Shown here: piece after piece, positions 31,744 through 40,271 of the stretch
Layout of the letters: each line of letters starts with the position of its first letter
Numbering within the stretch: position 1 is the stretch's first letter
Assembly (NCBI GenBank): GCA_003327425.1
Contig: QOQW01000004.1
Span: 1-64,000 of the forward strand
DNA length: 64,000 bases
Origin: Candidatus Ozemibacter sibiricus
GTDB taxonomy: Bacteria; Muiribacteriota; Ozemobacteria; Ozemobacterales; Ozemobacteraceae
Direction: 5' to 3'
Notes under the pieces: generated by a model
The model's database searches: none
What the model was told of the DNA's origin: nothing
Seen by the model: the letters and a program-made list of their open reading frames with translations, nothing else
Made by a program: the position numbers and the translations under genes

Positions 31744-32913
31744 ATGTCAGGAACCTCGGTGGAAATCCTCCTCATCCATACCACCGCCTCCCCGCAAATC
31801 CGGTATGGGCGGTTGCAGAAAGCGGCCGGCCGCACGGCCCCGCTCGGTCTGGCCTGCCTCGAAGCCGCTTTTCCCGGACGGCTGGCGCTCGTCGACCTGC
31901 AGCACCGAGGCAGCGGTGCTCTCGAGGCGGTGGCGGCGGCCCTCGATGGCCTGCTGGCCAACCTCTGGCCAAGCCCCTGGCCCCGAGTGCGGGCCGTCGT
32001 GGTGCAAGCCGCCTCCGATTGGACCGAGGAAACCTCGGCCACGCTGGCCCAGGCGATCCGGGAACGGTTCCCGGAGGCTCGTCTCGTCCTGGGCGGGGAG
32101 ATCCGCCGACGGTTCCTGCCGCACTGGGATGCGCTCGTTCTGGGCACCGGCCACCGCCTGGTGGCCGGGCTTCTCGCTGGCGACCACCCCAGCGGTTGGA
32201 GCGAAACCCTGGCCGCCGATCTGCGTGAACCCCTACCGGTGCCGGCTTCCCCTCTGACCGACGCGGCTGGGTATACAGCCTCGGCAGAGAAGCAGATCAC
32301 CGGCCGCACCATCGCGGTCTATCAGCCCTGGCTGGGCTTGCTCGATCGCACCCAGATCCTGTGCACCCGGCCGCCGATCCCGTTCTTGGCACGCCTGGTG
32401 CCATGGTTGCAGCGGTCGGGCTTCGATGCCGTCGCCTTTGCGGCCCCTGTCTGGCCGGCAGCCGCTTACGAGGAGTTGCAGGAGATCTGCTTCCAGCAGC
32501 GGTTCCCCTTTTCGCTGGCGGTTTCCGATCCGAGCGAGGCGGCCGCTATCGCGCGCCTGCCCACCGGATTCCTGGACCGCCTCTGGCTCTTCCCGGGCAA
32601 TCGGGAAGACCTGCTCGAAGCCTTCTCGGCCATCGCTCCTCGGTTCGGCGAGATGGAAGTACGGCTGGGCCTGCGTCTGCGACATGACCTGGCCCGTTCG
32701 CCATTCCTCGAATCCCTGATGGAATGCTGCGAGCACCTGTCGATCAAGCTGCCCGGCGAGTGGGAATCGGCTCTCCTGCGCCGCGTGCTGGTCGATTTCT
32801 ACCTGCGGCAAGGCCGTCTCTGGCAGCACCTCTGGCGCCTGCGTTCGGCACGCGATCTGCTCACCTTCATGCGGGGGGCCTATGGCCTGTTCGATCTCGT
32901 CATCCGCCGATGA
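31744..32913 (+). CDS. B12-binding/radical-SAM-like protein without the radical SAM cysteines
   Basis: 389 residues from the ATG at 31744; the ATG at 31723 would add seven residues and has a GGGGG run before it. The layout follows cobalamin-dependent radical SAM proteins: an N-terminal Rossmann-like part (VEILLIHTTASPQI, APLGLACLEAAFP, RLVLGGEIRRRFL, DALVLGTGHRLV), then a TIM-barrel-like part starting DRTQILCTRPPIPFLARLV with a GFDAVAFAAPVW strand and a C-terminal helical region. At the place where CxxxCxxC should be, only the first Cys remains (CTRPPIP). It therefore probably cannot bind the [4Fe-4S]-SAM cluster. Likely a pseudoenzyme or partner protein; function unknown. The next gene is aroQ. 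Confidence 0.55.
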   Translation: MSGTSVEILLIHTTASPQIRYGRLQKAAGRTAPLGLACLEAAFPGRLALVDLQHRGSGALEAVAAALDGLLANLWPSPWPRVRAVVVQAASDWTEETSATLAQAIRERFPEARLVLGGEIRRRFLPHWDALVLGTGHRLVAGLLAGDHPSGWSETLAADLREPLPVPASPLTDAAGYTASAEKQITGRTIAVYQPWLGLLDRTQILCTRPPIPFLARLVPWLQRSGFDAVAFAAPVWPAAAYEELQEICFQQRFPFSLAVSDPSEAAAIARLPTGFLDRLWLFPGNREDLLEAFSAIAPRFGEMEVRLGLRLRHDLARSPFLESLMECCEHLSIKLPGEWESALLRRVLVDFYLRQGRLWQHLWRLRSARDLLTFMRGAYGLFDLVIRR

Positions 32914-33123
32914 GCGCGTCGACCAGGCGGCCGCTTCCCCCTTGCCCCGCCGCGCGGGCGGCCGCGTCGGCGGGACGCCCTGGCGCCGCCATTCGTGCTT
33001 CTGCGGCACCATGCCAGGCCATGAACACGTCGCACGTCTGGGGCCCATGTTCCTGTGGCGCTGCCGCACCAAGCCCCCATGGTGCGCCTCATTCCATCGC
33101 CCTTTGATCAGAGGAGGAACCCC

Positions 33124-33600
33124 ATGAAATTGCTGGTCGTCCATGGTCCCAATCTCAATCTGCTCGGCATTCGCGAGCCTCATCTCTACGGCACCCGCAC
33201 GCTGGCCGACCTCAACGGCGAACTGGCGAACCTGGCCGGTCGCCACGGGGTGATGCTCGATTTCTTCCAATCCAACCATGAAGGAGCGATTCTCGACCGC
33301 TTGCAGGCAGCCAGAACCCAGGTCGATGGCATCATCATCAATCCCGGGGGGCTCGGGCACACCAGCGTCTGCCTGCGCGACTGCCTCGCCGCCCTCGGGT
33401 TGCCGGTCATCGAAGTGCACCTGACCAATCTGCAGACCCGCGAGGAATTCCGGCACACGTCCTTGATCACCGCCGTCTGCCGGGGCGTGATCGCCGGGTT
33501 CGGCCCCCTCGGCTATCGTCTCGCCCTCGAGGCGTTCCTGGCCATGCCGAAGCCGGCGACCGCCGAGCCGGGGCCGGGAACGGGGCCGGTCCGGGCCTGA
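33124..33600 (+). CDS. aroQ: 3-dehydroquinate dehydratase, type II
   Basis: 158 residues from the ATG at 33124, set by AGGAGG six bases upstream and by the family start MKLLVVHGPNLNLLG. Catalytic and binding features of type II dehydroquinase are present: PNLNLLG, the flexible-loop Tyr in LYGTRTL, SNHEGAILDRL, INPGGLGHTS and EVHLTN, then the C-terminal ITAVCRGVIAGFG. It dehydrates 3-dehydroquinate in the shikimate pathway as a dodecamer in the cytoplasm. The C-terminal tail (about 15 residues, Pro/Gly-rich) exceeds the norm. It is followed after 17 bp by the U32 gene. Confidence 0.96.
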   Translation: MKLLVVHGPNLNLLGIREPHLYGTRTLADLNGELANLAGRHGVMLDFFQSNHEGAILDRLQAARTQVDGIIINPGGLGHTSVCLRDCLAALGLPVIEVHLTNLQTREEFRHTSLITAVCRGVIAGFGPLGYRLALEAFLAMPKPATAEPGPGTGPVRA

Positions 33601-33617
33601 CGAAGGCGTTCCCTGCG

Positions 33618-36257
33618 ATGAGCGACCTGCGACGCGCCCACCGGCCGGAGCTGCTCGCCCCCGCCGGCGACATGGCCGCGCTCAAAGCGGCCCTCCTGGC
33701 CGGGGCGGATGCCGTCTACCTCGCCGGGCGCCGGTTCGGGGCGCGCGCCTTCGCTCCCAATTTCGATGAGGCCGGTCTGCGCTGGGCGCGGCGGGTCACC
33801 CACGCCCTGGGGCGGCGGCTCTATGTCACGCTGAACACGCTGGTCTTCGATGCCGAATGGCCGCTGCTCGATCAGGCGATCGATTTCTATGAAGCCCTGC
33901 GCCCCGACGCCCTGATCATCCAGGATCTCGGGGTGGCGGAGCATCTGGTGCGGCGGGGCAGCCGCCTGCCCCGCCACCTTAGCACCCAGGCCGCCTGGTT
34001 CGGCCTCGGCGGCGCCGCCTTGCTGCGCGATCTCGGCATCAGTCGGGTCATTCTGCCACGCGAGCTGTCGCTGGCCGAGATCAAGGATCTGGCCGGGCGA
34101 ACCCCCTTCGAGCTGGAGGTCTTCGTGCACGGCGCCATGTGCTACAGCATCTCGGGACGTTGTTTCTGGAGCGTCGCCCTGGGCACGCGCTCCGGCAACC
34201 GGGGGACCTGCGCCCAGCCCTGTCGCAAACCCTATCGGGAAGAGGTTCCCGGAGCGGTCGAGCGGTGGCCGTTCAGCCCCATGGACCTGCGACTGGCCGG
34301 GCGACTGGCCGATCTCTGCGTTCCCGGCGTGGCCGCCCTCAAGATCGAAGGGCGGATGAAAGGCGCCGACTATGTCTATCATGTCGTCCGCACCTATCGA
34401 ACGTTGCTCGACCACCTGGAGCCCCCCGGCGCCCAACGGGGAATGACCGAGCGCGCGCCTGACCGCGCTCACCGCCCGGGCGATGAGGGCGGCCTCGCCC
34501 AGCCAAAGCATGTACCAGTGGCGGAGGAAGCTCTCGAGGAGGTCCTCGGCCGCGGCTTCACCCGGGCCAGCCATGGCGGGTTCATCGACGGACCGCCGGC
34601 CGGCGACTGGACCACCGGGAACCACCCAGGCAGCGAAGGCGTGTTCCTCGGGAAGGTGGTGGGCCGCCGGGCCGATGGCCTGACGGAGGTGGAATGCCGC
34701 TTTCCTCCTCAGGCGGGTGACGGGGTGGCCTGGATTCGACCGAGCGCTGCTCCGGAGGGGCAAGGGGCGATCGAGGCCAGGGAACGGCCCACTGCCAGCG
34801 GACGGGCGGCGGCCCGAGGAGGGCGGCGGCGGTCGAGGCGCCCCGGCAGCCAGGAACGCGTCGGCCCGGGCGCCCCTCCTGTTTCCCCCACCGCCGGTGA
34901 GCGGGTCGGCGAGCGCCTGACCTATGCGAGCCCGGTGCCGGGGCATTCCCATCGATGGGTGGTGCGGGGGCTTCCCCCCGAGCTGCCACCCGGCACTCCC
35001 CTCTGGCGCACCAGCTCGGGCGCCTCCCCCGACTGGATGACCGGATGGCGCAAAGAATGGGAACGGACCCCGGTCGATCTGTTCTGGTCAGGCCATGAAG
35101 GGCAGCCGCTGGCGGTCGAAACCCGCCTGTACGGCCGAGCCGTGCGCCTCACGACGACCGAGCCCCTGCGCCTGGCGGTGGGAGCTGGCCTCGAAAGCGG
35201 CGTGCTGGCCGACAAATGCACGGCCCTGGGCGAGCATTTCCGGGCGCGGCGCCATGTGACCTCCGCCCTCGGCCGGGGTCTCTTCGTGCCGCTGACCGAA
35301 CTCAAGAAGCTGAAACGGTCGCTGGTCGAAGCCCTCCTGCAGATGGAACGGCTGCCGCCGCCCCCCATGCCTGGCCGGCCCGGCAGCGAGGCTGCCGAGC
35401 GACCGGGCATCGCCGGGGCGACCAGCCCGGCGTCGGCAGGGCCATCCGACGGTCAGGGGCCTTCCGACCCTGGCGGGGAATCCCAGACCGGCGCGCCTCG
35501 GGTTTCCGCGACTGACCCGGCCCGCCGGCCGGGCGAACGCGCGCCGCGTCTGTTCATCCGCGTCTGGAATCGGACCTTTCCCTTCGTCCGCGATCTCCAT
35601 CCGGATGCCTGGATTCTGCCTTTCCCTGAAAGGGGAGAGGTCCGGCTGCCCTTCCGCCTGCCGCCTGAGCGACTGCGGTTCTGGTTGCCCCCGGTTCTCA
35701 CCCGTGCGCAGCTCGACACCTTGATCGAGGCCCTCCAGGCGCAGCCACCGCAAGAATTCCTGTGCCTGGGGTGGGAAGCCTTCGCCCTGGCCGAGGCCTG
35801 TCCCCAGCATCGCTTCCGCCTCGACTGGACCTTCAATCTGGTCAACCGTCGAGCCGTCGGGGTCGTTGTCTCGCAAGGCCTGGTCGCCACCGCCGGCCGC
35901 GAATGGCCGGCCGACGATCCCCCCGTGGCGCCCGGTCCGGTGTGGACGGCCAGTTGGAACCCGGTCATCTCGTTCAGCCGCTTCCCCCCTCGGGTCGGCC
36001 CCAGAACATTCGTGGCCAATGCCCACCGTGATCGCTTCTTTCCGCTCGACGTGGGCAACGGCGTAACCGCCTTGTGCCTGGCCGAGATTCCCGCCGCGGT
36101 GAGCCCGCCCCCCGGACTCGATCTGCAAGTAGATGTCGCCGTCGCCCCCCGCGAAAATCCGGTCGGCCTCGCGGCGGCCCTCCAAGATCTCCTAGAGCCT
36201 CTCCGTCATCATCAGCCCTCCCGCGCCCGGCCGCGCCCGCGGTCAGAGCCCGCGTGA
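33618..36257 (+). CDS. Peptidase U32 family protein (RlhA/TrhP-like) with long low-complexity inserts
   Basis: 879 residues. The N-terminal 270 residues are a U32 TIM barrel (ELLAPAGDMAALKAALLAGADAVYL, EVFVHGAMCYSISGRCFWS, NRGTCAQPCRKPY, ALKIEGRMKGADYV), with the four cysteines of the family at about 177, 184, 201 and 205. Characterised members are prephenate-dependent tRNA/rRNA hydroxylases rather than proteases (RlhA C2501, TrhP U34). The C-terminal DUF3656-like part (about 500-870) is RlhA-like. Two Gly/Ala/Pro/Arg-rich inserts, about 275-330 and 380-430, and another at about 580-640, lengthen it by roughly 200 residues. The pairing with the shikimate enzyme aroQ is notable because prephenate, the hydroxylation cofactor, comes from that pathway. 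Confidence 0.85.
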   Translation: MSDLRRAHRPELLAPAGDMAALKAALLAGADAVYLAGRRFGARAFAPNFDEAGLRWARRVTHALGRRLYVTLNTLVFDAEWPLLDQAIDFYEALRPDALIIQDLGVAEHLVRRGSRLPRHLSTQAAWFGLGGAALLRDLGISRVILPRELSLAEIKDLAGRTPFELEVFVHGAMCYSISGRCFWSVALGTRSGNRGTCAQPCRKPYREEVPGAVERWPFSPMDLRLAGRLADLCVPGVAALKIEGRMKGADYVYHVVRTYRTLLDHLEPPGAQRGMTERAPDRAHRPGDEGGLAQPKHVPVAEEALEEVLGRGFTRASHGGFIDGPPAGDWTTGNHPGSEGVFLGKVVGRRADGLTEVECRFPPQAGDGVAWIRPSAAPEGQGAIEARERPTASGRAAARGGRRRSRRPGSQERVGPGAPPVSPTAGERVGERLTYASPVPGHSHRWVVRGLPPELPPGTPLWRTSSGASPDWMTGWRKEWERTPVDLFWSGHEGQPLAVETRLYGRAVRLTTTEPLRLAVGAGLESGVLADKCTALGEHFRARRHVTSALGRGLFVPLTELKKLKRSLVEALLQMERLPPPPMPGRPGSEAAERPGIAGATSPASAGPSDGQGPSDPGGESQTGAPRVSATDPARRPGERAPRLFIRVWNRTFPFVRDLHPDAWILPFPERGEVRLPFRLPPERLRFWLPPVLTRAQLDTLIEALQAQPPQEFLCLGWEAFALAEACPQHRFRLDWTFNLVNRRAVGVVVSQGLVATAGREWPADDPPVAPGPVWTASWNPVISFSRFPPRVGPRTFVANAHRDRFFPLDVGNGVTALCLAEIPAAVSPPPGLDLQVDVAVAPRENPVGLAAALQDLLEPLRHHQPSRARPRPRSEPA

Positions 36258-36351
36258 ACCTCTGCCCCAGGATCTAGCCCCCCTCGTGAGAGCAGAGGGA
36301 CAGGTCCAGGGGCCTTCTCCATTTTCCCGTCGCTGGCGGCCTAGAACGGCA

Positions 36352-36375
36352 CCACCCCCGACCGCGCGGGGGTGG
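36352..36375. terminator. Stem-loop between convergent genes
   Basis: 9-bp GC stem (36352-36360 and 36367-36375) with a six-base loop in the gap between the U32 gene (plus) and the UspA gene (minus). There is no T-run on either strand, so it is only a candidate bidirectional terminator. Confidence 0.4.
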
Positions 36376-36425
36376 CGAGAGATGACGAAGGGCCCCGTGG
36401 CCTTGTTATGAGCAGGCCAGGGTGG

Positions 36426-36881
36426 TCAGGGCTGGACGAACCCGTGGGCCGTGGCTTTGACCGTGAGCACCGGGCAGGGAGCTTTGCGGGCCACCTCATA
36501 GGAGGTGCCGCCCAGCCAGGCATCGACGAAGCCCGACTCGCCGTGCGCCCCGATGATGATCAGGTCGACCCCCTTGGCCTGGGCCTCATCGATGATCGTC
36601 TCATAGGTCAACCCACCTCGCACGGCATGCGAGATCTCGAGAGACTTGTACTGGTCGCGCGCGGCCAGCGCAGCGAGCTTCTCGGCGGCTTCCTTTTCCC
36701 ACCGTTCCATGGTGTGCAGGGGGTCTTCGAGATTGCCAGGATGCATCGCCTCTTCTTCGATGACGTGCAGCAGATGGATCTGGGAGCCGAATTCCATGGC
36801 GAAGCTGGCCGCATACCGCAACGACAGCTCGGCGGTCTCGGAAAAGTCGATAGGAACCAGGATCTTCTTGATGTTGATCAT
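36426..36881 (-). CDS. Universal stress protein UspA family
   Basis: 151 residues with the complete single-domain Usp fold: MINIKKILVPIDFSETAELSL at the start, and near the C-terminus the ATP-binding pattern G-2x-G-9x-G-(S/T) in IIGAHGESGFVDAWLGGTSYEV followed by APCPVLTVK. It is a cytoplasmic nucleotide-binding protein of stress and energy-limited states. It follows the TolB-like propeller gene by 13 bp on the same strand and probably shares its promoter. Confidence 0.92.
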   Translation of the reverse strand: MINIKKILVPIDFSETAELSLRYAASFAMEFGSQIHLLHVIEEEAMHPGNLEDPLHTMERWEKEAAEKLAALAARDQYKSLEISHAVRGGLTYETIIDEAQAKGVDLIIIGAHGESGFVDAWLGGTSYEVARKAPCPVLTVKATAHGFVQP

Positions 36882-36894
36882 GGCCGGCCTCCCG

Positions 36895-37749
36895 TCACTT
36901 CATCCACCAAGGGGTGCGTCCAGCGGTCAGAACTTTGGTTTCCATGCCATCGCCCCGGCTGATGGCGATGCGTCCCTCGTGCTCGTAGGTCACCCAGTTC
37001 TTGTCGGGAGAGACCGCGGGGTACATGCCCATGATCAAGGGTCGCTGGATTTTCTTCGCGGCCAGATCGAGGTATTCGATCTCGTTCTCGCCGTTGCGGT
37101 CGGAGATGTAGGCGAGGAACTTCCCGTCGCGGGTGAAGACGGGGAAGGACTCGTTGACGCCAGGGGTCTGGGTGAGTCGCACGATGCCCTGCGCCATGGT
37201 CGAGATCATGTAGAGGTCGTTGGTGCCGTCGTCGGTCAGGACGGAGACGGCGATCCACTCGCTGTCGGGAGACCAATCGGCGGCGGTGACCCGCAGGTTC
37301 TGCGAGATCTGCGTGGCCTGCTTGCTTTCGATGCTGTACGAGTAGAGTTCGGCCTTCTGGTCGCAGGTAGTATAGAGCAGGAACTTGCCATTCGGGGAAA
37401 ACCCTTCGAGGGCGACACCTTCGAGGATCTTCTTGATCTTCTTGGCGTCACGGCTGAGGAGGTAGACTTCGGATTTCATATCCGGCGTCTTGTTGGTGAA
37501 GCCGATCCAGCCGCTGGTTTCGCAAGAGCGCGGGAACACGATGTTGAAATAGGCGGGCGTGAGACGCACTTTTCCCGTGCCGTCGGGGTTGATCGTGGCC
37601 AGGTAGGTCTTGCCTGGTTCGGAAGTATCGACGTACAGGATCTTGCCGGTGGGGGGGGCGGCCTCCTGGGCCCCCAGGGGGGCGCCAGCCGTCAGGAGGA
37701 TGAACGCCGAGAGCAGTCCGAGGCACAGCAGGGTGGAAACGATTCTCAT
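36895..37749 (-). CDS. TolB-like beta-propeller protein (secreted)
   Basis: 284 residues: signal peptide (to about 27, ending PLGAQ) and then repeated PD40/WD40-like blades with the typical W/F-SPDG pattern (GFSPNGKFLLYTT, DWSPDSEWIAVS, VFTRDGKFLAYISDRNGENEIE, AVSPDKNWVTYEH). This matches the TolB propeller without the TolB N-terminal domain. No TolA/Q/R or Pal gene is adjacent, so a Tol-system role is unproven; a periplasmic binding or sensing protein is as likely. It has its own promoter (37806-37834) and is followed by uspA. Confidence 0.75.
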   Translation of the reverse strand: MRIVSTLLCLGLLSAFILLTAGAPLGAQEAAPPTGKILYVDTSEPGKTYLATINPDGTGKVRLTPAYFNIVFPRSCETSGWIGFTNKTPDMKSEVYLLSRDAKKIKKILEGVALEGFSPNGKFLLYTTCDQKAELYSYSIESKQATQISQNLRVTAADWSPDSEWIAVSVLTDDGTNDLYMISTMAQGIVRLTQTPGVNESFPVFTRDGKFLAYISDRNGENEIEYLDLAAKKIQRPLIMGMYPAVSPDKNWVTYEHEGRIAISRGDGMETKVLTAGRTPWWMK

Positions 37750-37805
37750 CGACAGCCCTTCCTTTCAGGGGAAAAAGAATCAGGCGGGGGTGAGCCCCGC
37801 CCGAG

Positions 37806-37834
37806 AGTATAAACCAATTTCAGGGGAACGCCAA
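37806..37834 (-). promoter_or_regulatory. Promoter of the TolB-like/uspA pair
   Basis: Minus strand: -35 TTGGCG (37834-37829), 17-bp spacer, -10 TATACT (37811-37806), 56 bp upstream of the TolB-like ATG and just after the stop of the LysM gene. Confidence 0.6.
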
Positions 37835-37841
37835 CCGTTTC

Positions 37842-39557
37842 CTAGGGGAAGAGTTTGAGCAGGTCGTCGAGGTACCCTGCCTTCTTCTGCAGCTTGGCGA
37901 TCTCTTCGTCTTTGGCCTTGATCTCCTTCAGCAAAGCCTGCACTTGCGGACCATTGTCGGGATTGTAGCGATCGAGCTTGGCCAGCTTGTCCTCGGCGGC
38001 CTTCTTGGCCTCCTGGATTTTGGCGATATCGCTCTTGATGCCGGCCACCTGCTGCTTGGATTCGTTGTGGACCTTCTGGAAGTCGCTCCAGGCCTTGGCC
38101 AGGCGCTCGCGGCACTCTTTCACCTTCTTGGCGGCAGATTCGATGTCGTTGCCGAAGATGCCCAGGAATTTTTCGGTGTCGTTCTTGGCGACCATCTCTT
38201 CATAGAGCTTCTGAGCTTCGAAGAGCTGGTACTGCAGGGTGTGCAGACTGATGCCGGGGGCAGCATAGCCGTACCCGAAGGGGTCTTGATTGAAGGGCGA
38301 GAATTGGTTGTATTTCGGGTTGAGGGTGGCGGCGCGATCGATGGCGGTGAGGTAGGCGCGCTCCTGGCCGAGGATGTTGGGCATGCCGATCTTGGCGAGG
38401 TCGGCCTCGTAGTTCTTCTGGGCGTGGCTCTTGGCCTTCTCGGCGTCGGCTTTGGCCTTCTCGGCCGCTTCCTTGGCTGCCTTCTCCTTGGCGGCCTTCT
38501 CCGCGGCTTCCTTGGCCGCCTTCTCCTTGGCGGCCTTCTCGGCCTCGGCCTTGGCCTTTTCAGCGGCTTCCTTGGCCGCCTTCTCGGCCGCTTCCTTGGC
38601 CGCCTTCTCCTTGGCGGCCTTCTCGGCCGCGGTCTTGGCCTTCTCGGCCTCAGCCTTGGCTTTCTCAGCCGCTTCCTTGGCCGCTTTCTCCTTGGCGGCC
38701 TTCTCGGCGGCTTCCTTGGCGGCCTTTTCCGCCTCGGCCTTGGCCTTCTCGGCCGCTTCCTTGGCGGCGGCTTCGTTCACCTTGGCCGATTCGGCGTTGG
38801 TGATCGGCTGGCCGTCACGATTGACCAGTTTGACCTTGCCCTTCTCGATGACCCAACGATAGCCTTCGGGCGGGTTCAGGCTCATCCATTCCTCTTCGGT
38901 GATGATGCCCTTGTCGATCATCAGGCGGACGGTCTGGGTGTTCAACTCGGTGAGGGTCTTGCCCTGCGCCAGCAGCGCCATGTTCATGCGATTGACGGCT
39001 TCTTGCAGCTTCAGGATCTTCTGTTCGACCGTCAGGGGTTTGGTGGTGGCAGGCGGCGTGGTCGGCTTGGTGGTGCTGCCAGTCGCAGCATTGGTGTCGC
39101 CCGGCTTGGTATCGCTCGGTTTGGTATCGCTCGGTTGGGTGTCGCCCGAGGTCTGACCAGGGATGGGAATGACCAATTCCCACCCGTCGATGATCAGGTC
39201 GGGGTTTTTCAGGAGGCCAGGATATTTCTTGGCGTTGGCTTTGACGATTTCCATATAGCGGGAGCCATCGCCCAGATATTTCTTGGCCAGCCCCCACAGG
39301 GTGTCACCACGGGTGACTTTGTGGGTGATGGTCTTGGTTTCTCGTTTTTCTTTATTTTTGTCTTCTTTTTTGTCGACCTGATCGACCTTGGTGGCGGATT
39401 GGGTCGGCGGAGGTGGTGGCGTCTCAGCGGCATCGGAGGTGCTCACCTCTTTGGGAGCGCTGATGACGATGTCATCGGCGTCTTCGAACATGGCCAGGGC
39501 CGGCAGCTGAACCCACAGACAGAGGAGAACCAGGCACAGAATCGTCGAAGCTCGCAT
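37842..39557 (-). CDS. Secreted LysM protein with long Ala/Lys/Glu coiled-coil region
   Basis: 571 residues from the ATG at 39557 (AAGGA upstream; signal peptide MRASTILCLVLLCLW). A LysM domain at about 75-130 (HKVTRGDTLWGLAKKYLGDG, NPDLIIDGWELVIP) should bind peptidoglycan. A Thr/Pro/Asp-rich stretch with three TQPSD/TKPSD-like repeats follows, then about 120 residues made almost only of KAAKEAAEKAKAEAEK repeats, predicted as a long single helix or coiled coil. The C-terminal 170 residues are again helical (KKVKECRERLAKAWSDF, DIAKIQEAKKAAEDKL). The arrangement recalls periplasm-spanning TolA-like or envelope-tethering proteins. Function unknown; its own TATAAT promoter lies upstream. Confidence 0.75.
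   Translation of the reverse strand: MRASTILCLVLLCLWVQLPALAMFEDADDIVISAPKEVSTSDAAETPPPPPTQSATKVDQVDKKEDKNKEKRETKTITHKVTRGDTLWGLAKKYLGDGSRYMEIVKANAKKYPGLLKNPDLIIDGWELVIPIPGQTSGDTQPSDTKPSDTKPGDTNAATGSTTKPTTPPATTKPLTVEQKILKLQEAVNRMNMALLAQGKTLTELNTQTVRLMIDKGIITEEEWMSLNPPEGYRWVIEKGKVKLVNRDGQPITNAESAKVNEAAAKEAAEKAKAEAEKAAKEAAEKAAKEKAAKEAAEKAKAEAEKAKTAAEKAAKEKAAKEAAEKAAKEAAEKAKAEAEKAAKEKAAKEAAEKAAKEKAAKEAAEKAKADAEKAKSHAQKNYEADLAKIGMPNILGQERAYLTAIDRAATLNPKYNQFSPFNQDPFGYGYAAPGISLHTLQYQLFEAQKLYEEMVAKNDTEKFLGIFGNDIESAAKKVKECRERLAKAWSDFQKVHNESKQQVAGIKSDIAKIQEAKKAAEDKLAKLDRYNPDNGPQVQALLKEIKAKDEEIAKLQKKAGYLDDLLKLFP
38425..38780. repeat. Repetitive coding tract (Ala/Lys/Glu repeats)
   Basis: Imperfect repeats of about 15-33 bp encoding AAKEKAAKEAAEKA-type units within the LysM gene. 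Codon variation between copies shows the repeat is old or maintained at protein level, but its copy number is likely to vary between strains. Confidence 0.75.
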
Positions 39558-39601
39558 GTCCTTCACCTCACGCTTGCAGATGGATAGCCTTATCAACCCC
39601 T

Positions 39602-39607
39602 ATTATA
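39602..39607 (-). promoter_or_regulatory. -10 element of the LysM gene
   Basis: Consensus TATAAT on the minus strand (39607-39602), 44 bp before the ATG at 39557. No good -35 is visible (TTCCCG at an 18-bp spacer). Confidence 0.45.
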
Positions 39608-39842
39608 CCCATAATACCGGGGGAACGGGAAATAGTTTTCGGCGAGGGGGTACCCTCATGAAATTTTTGTTTTCCGAACCCCCGAAGGCGTGGACACTCC
39701 CCCTTGCCCAGGGCTCGAAGCCGCCGGCAAGGGTTCGCCCTTGGCGGGTGGACAGGAGGATCCTTCACCTGGCAGGGGCGTTTTCCGGCGTGGAAAATTG
39801 TGGTATGGTGGGGCGACTCACAACCTGGGGAGGAATGTCGGT

Positions 39843-40271
39843 ATGTGGCCACGTTGGGTGCGCGGAATCATCACCTTGTGGGTGGCGTTCGACAGCCAGA
39901 ACCGCAAAGGGCTCGATCTGTTCTGGGTGCTGGTGATCTTGCTGCTGGGGCCGCTCCTGCTGCCGTTCTATCTGGCGGCCCGCCCCCTGGTCAAGGGCGA
40001 AACCCGTCGCGGCGGGTACCTGTGGAATGTTCTGTGGAATTTCGAAAAACTGGTGTCGACGCTCACAGGGTTGGCCGCGTCGGCCGTCTTCCTCGAGAAC
40101 ATGATGGAATCGGAAAACCGTGAGCTGCCGGAGGTCAAGCGGGCGGAAATCAAGGCCGGCTCCATTCTCGGGGTCGTCGCCATCATCCTGGCGTTCGGGG
40201 TGGCCCGCCTGATGTTCGATGGCATCCGCACCAGCCTGGAAGTCGGGATGGAGGAAGAAACCGGCGGGTGA
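39843..40271 (+). CDS. Small membrane protein of unknown function
   Basis: 142 residues from the ATG at 39843, with GGGGAGG about 9 bases upstream; longer readings begin in non-coding sequence. Three hydrophobic helices are likely (FWVLVILLLGPLLLPFYLA; STLTGLAASAVFLENM; GSILGVVAIILAFGVARLMF), with a short charged C-terminus (EVGMEEETGG). No family was recognised. Its stop overlaps the start of the hydrolase-like gene (GTGA), so the two are probably co-translated and may work together at the membrane. Confidence 0.65.
   Translation: MWPRWVRGIITLWVAFDSQNRKGLDLFWVLVILLLGPLLLPFYLAARPLVKGETRRGGYLWNVLWNFEKLVSTLTGLAASAVFLENMMESENRELPEVKRAEIKAGSILGVVAIILAFGVARLMFDGIRTSLEVGMEEETGG

Noticed and set aside
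38425-38780. Repeats as a CRISPR array
   Set aside because: The repeats are in frame, variable and coding (Ala/Lys/Glu units) with no regular spacers.
37944-39587. Gly/Leu-rich plus-strand frame opposite the LysM protein
   Set aside because: Reverse reading of the Ala/Lys/Glu repeats gives Leu/Gly repeats; the LysM motif and signal peptide lie on the minus strand.
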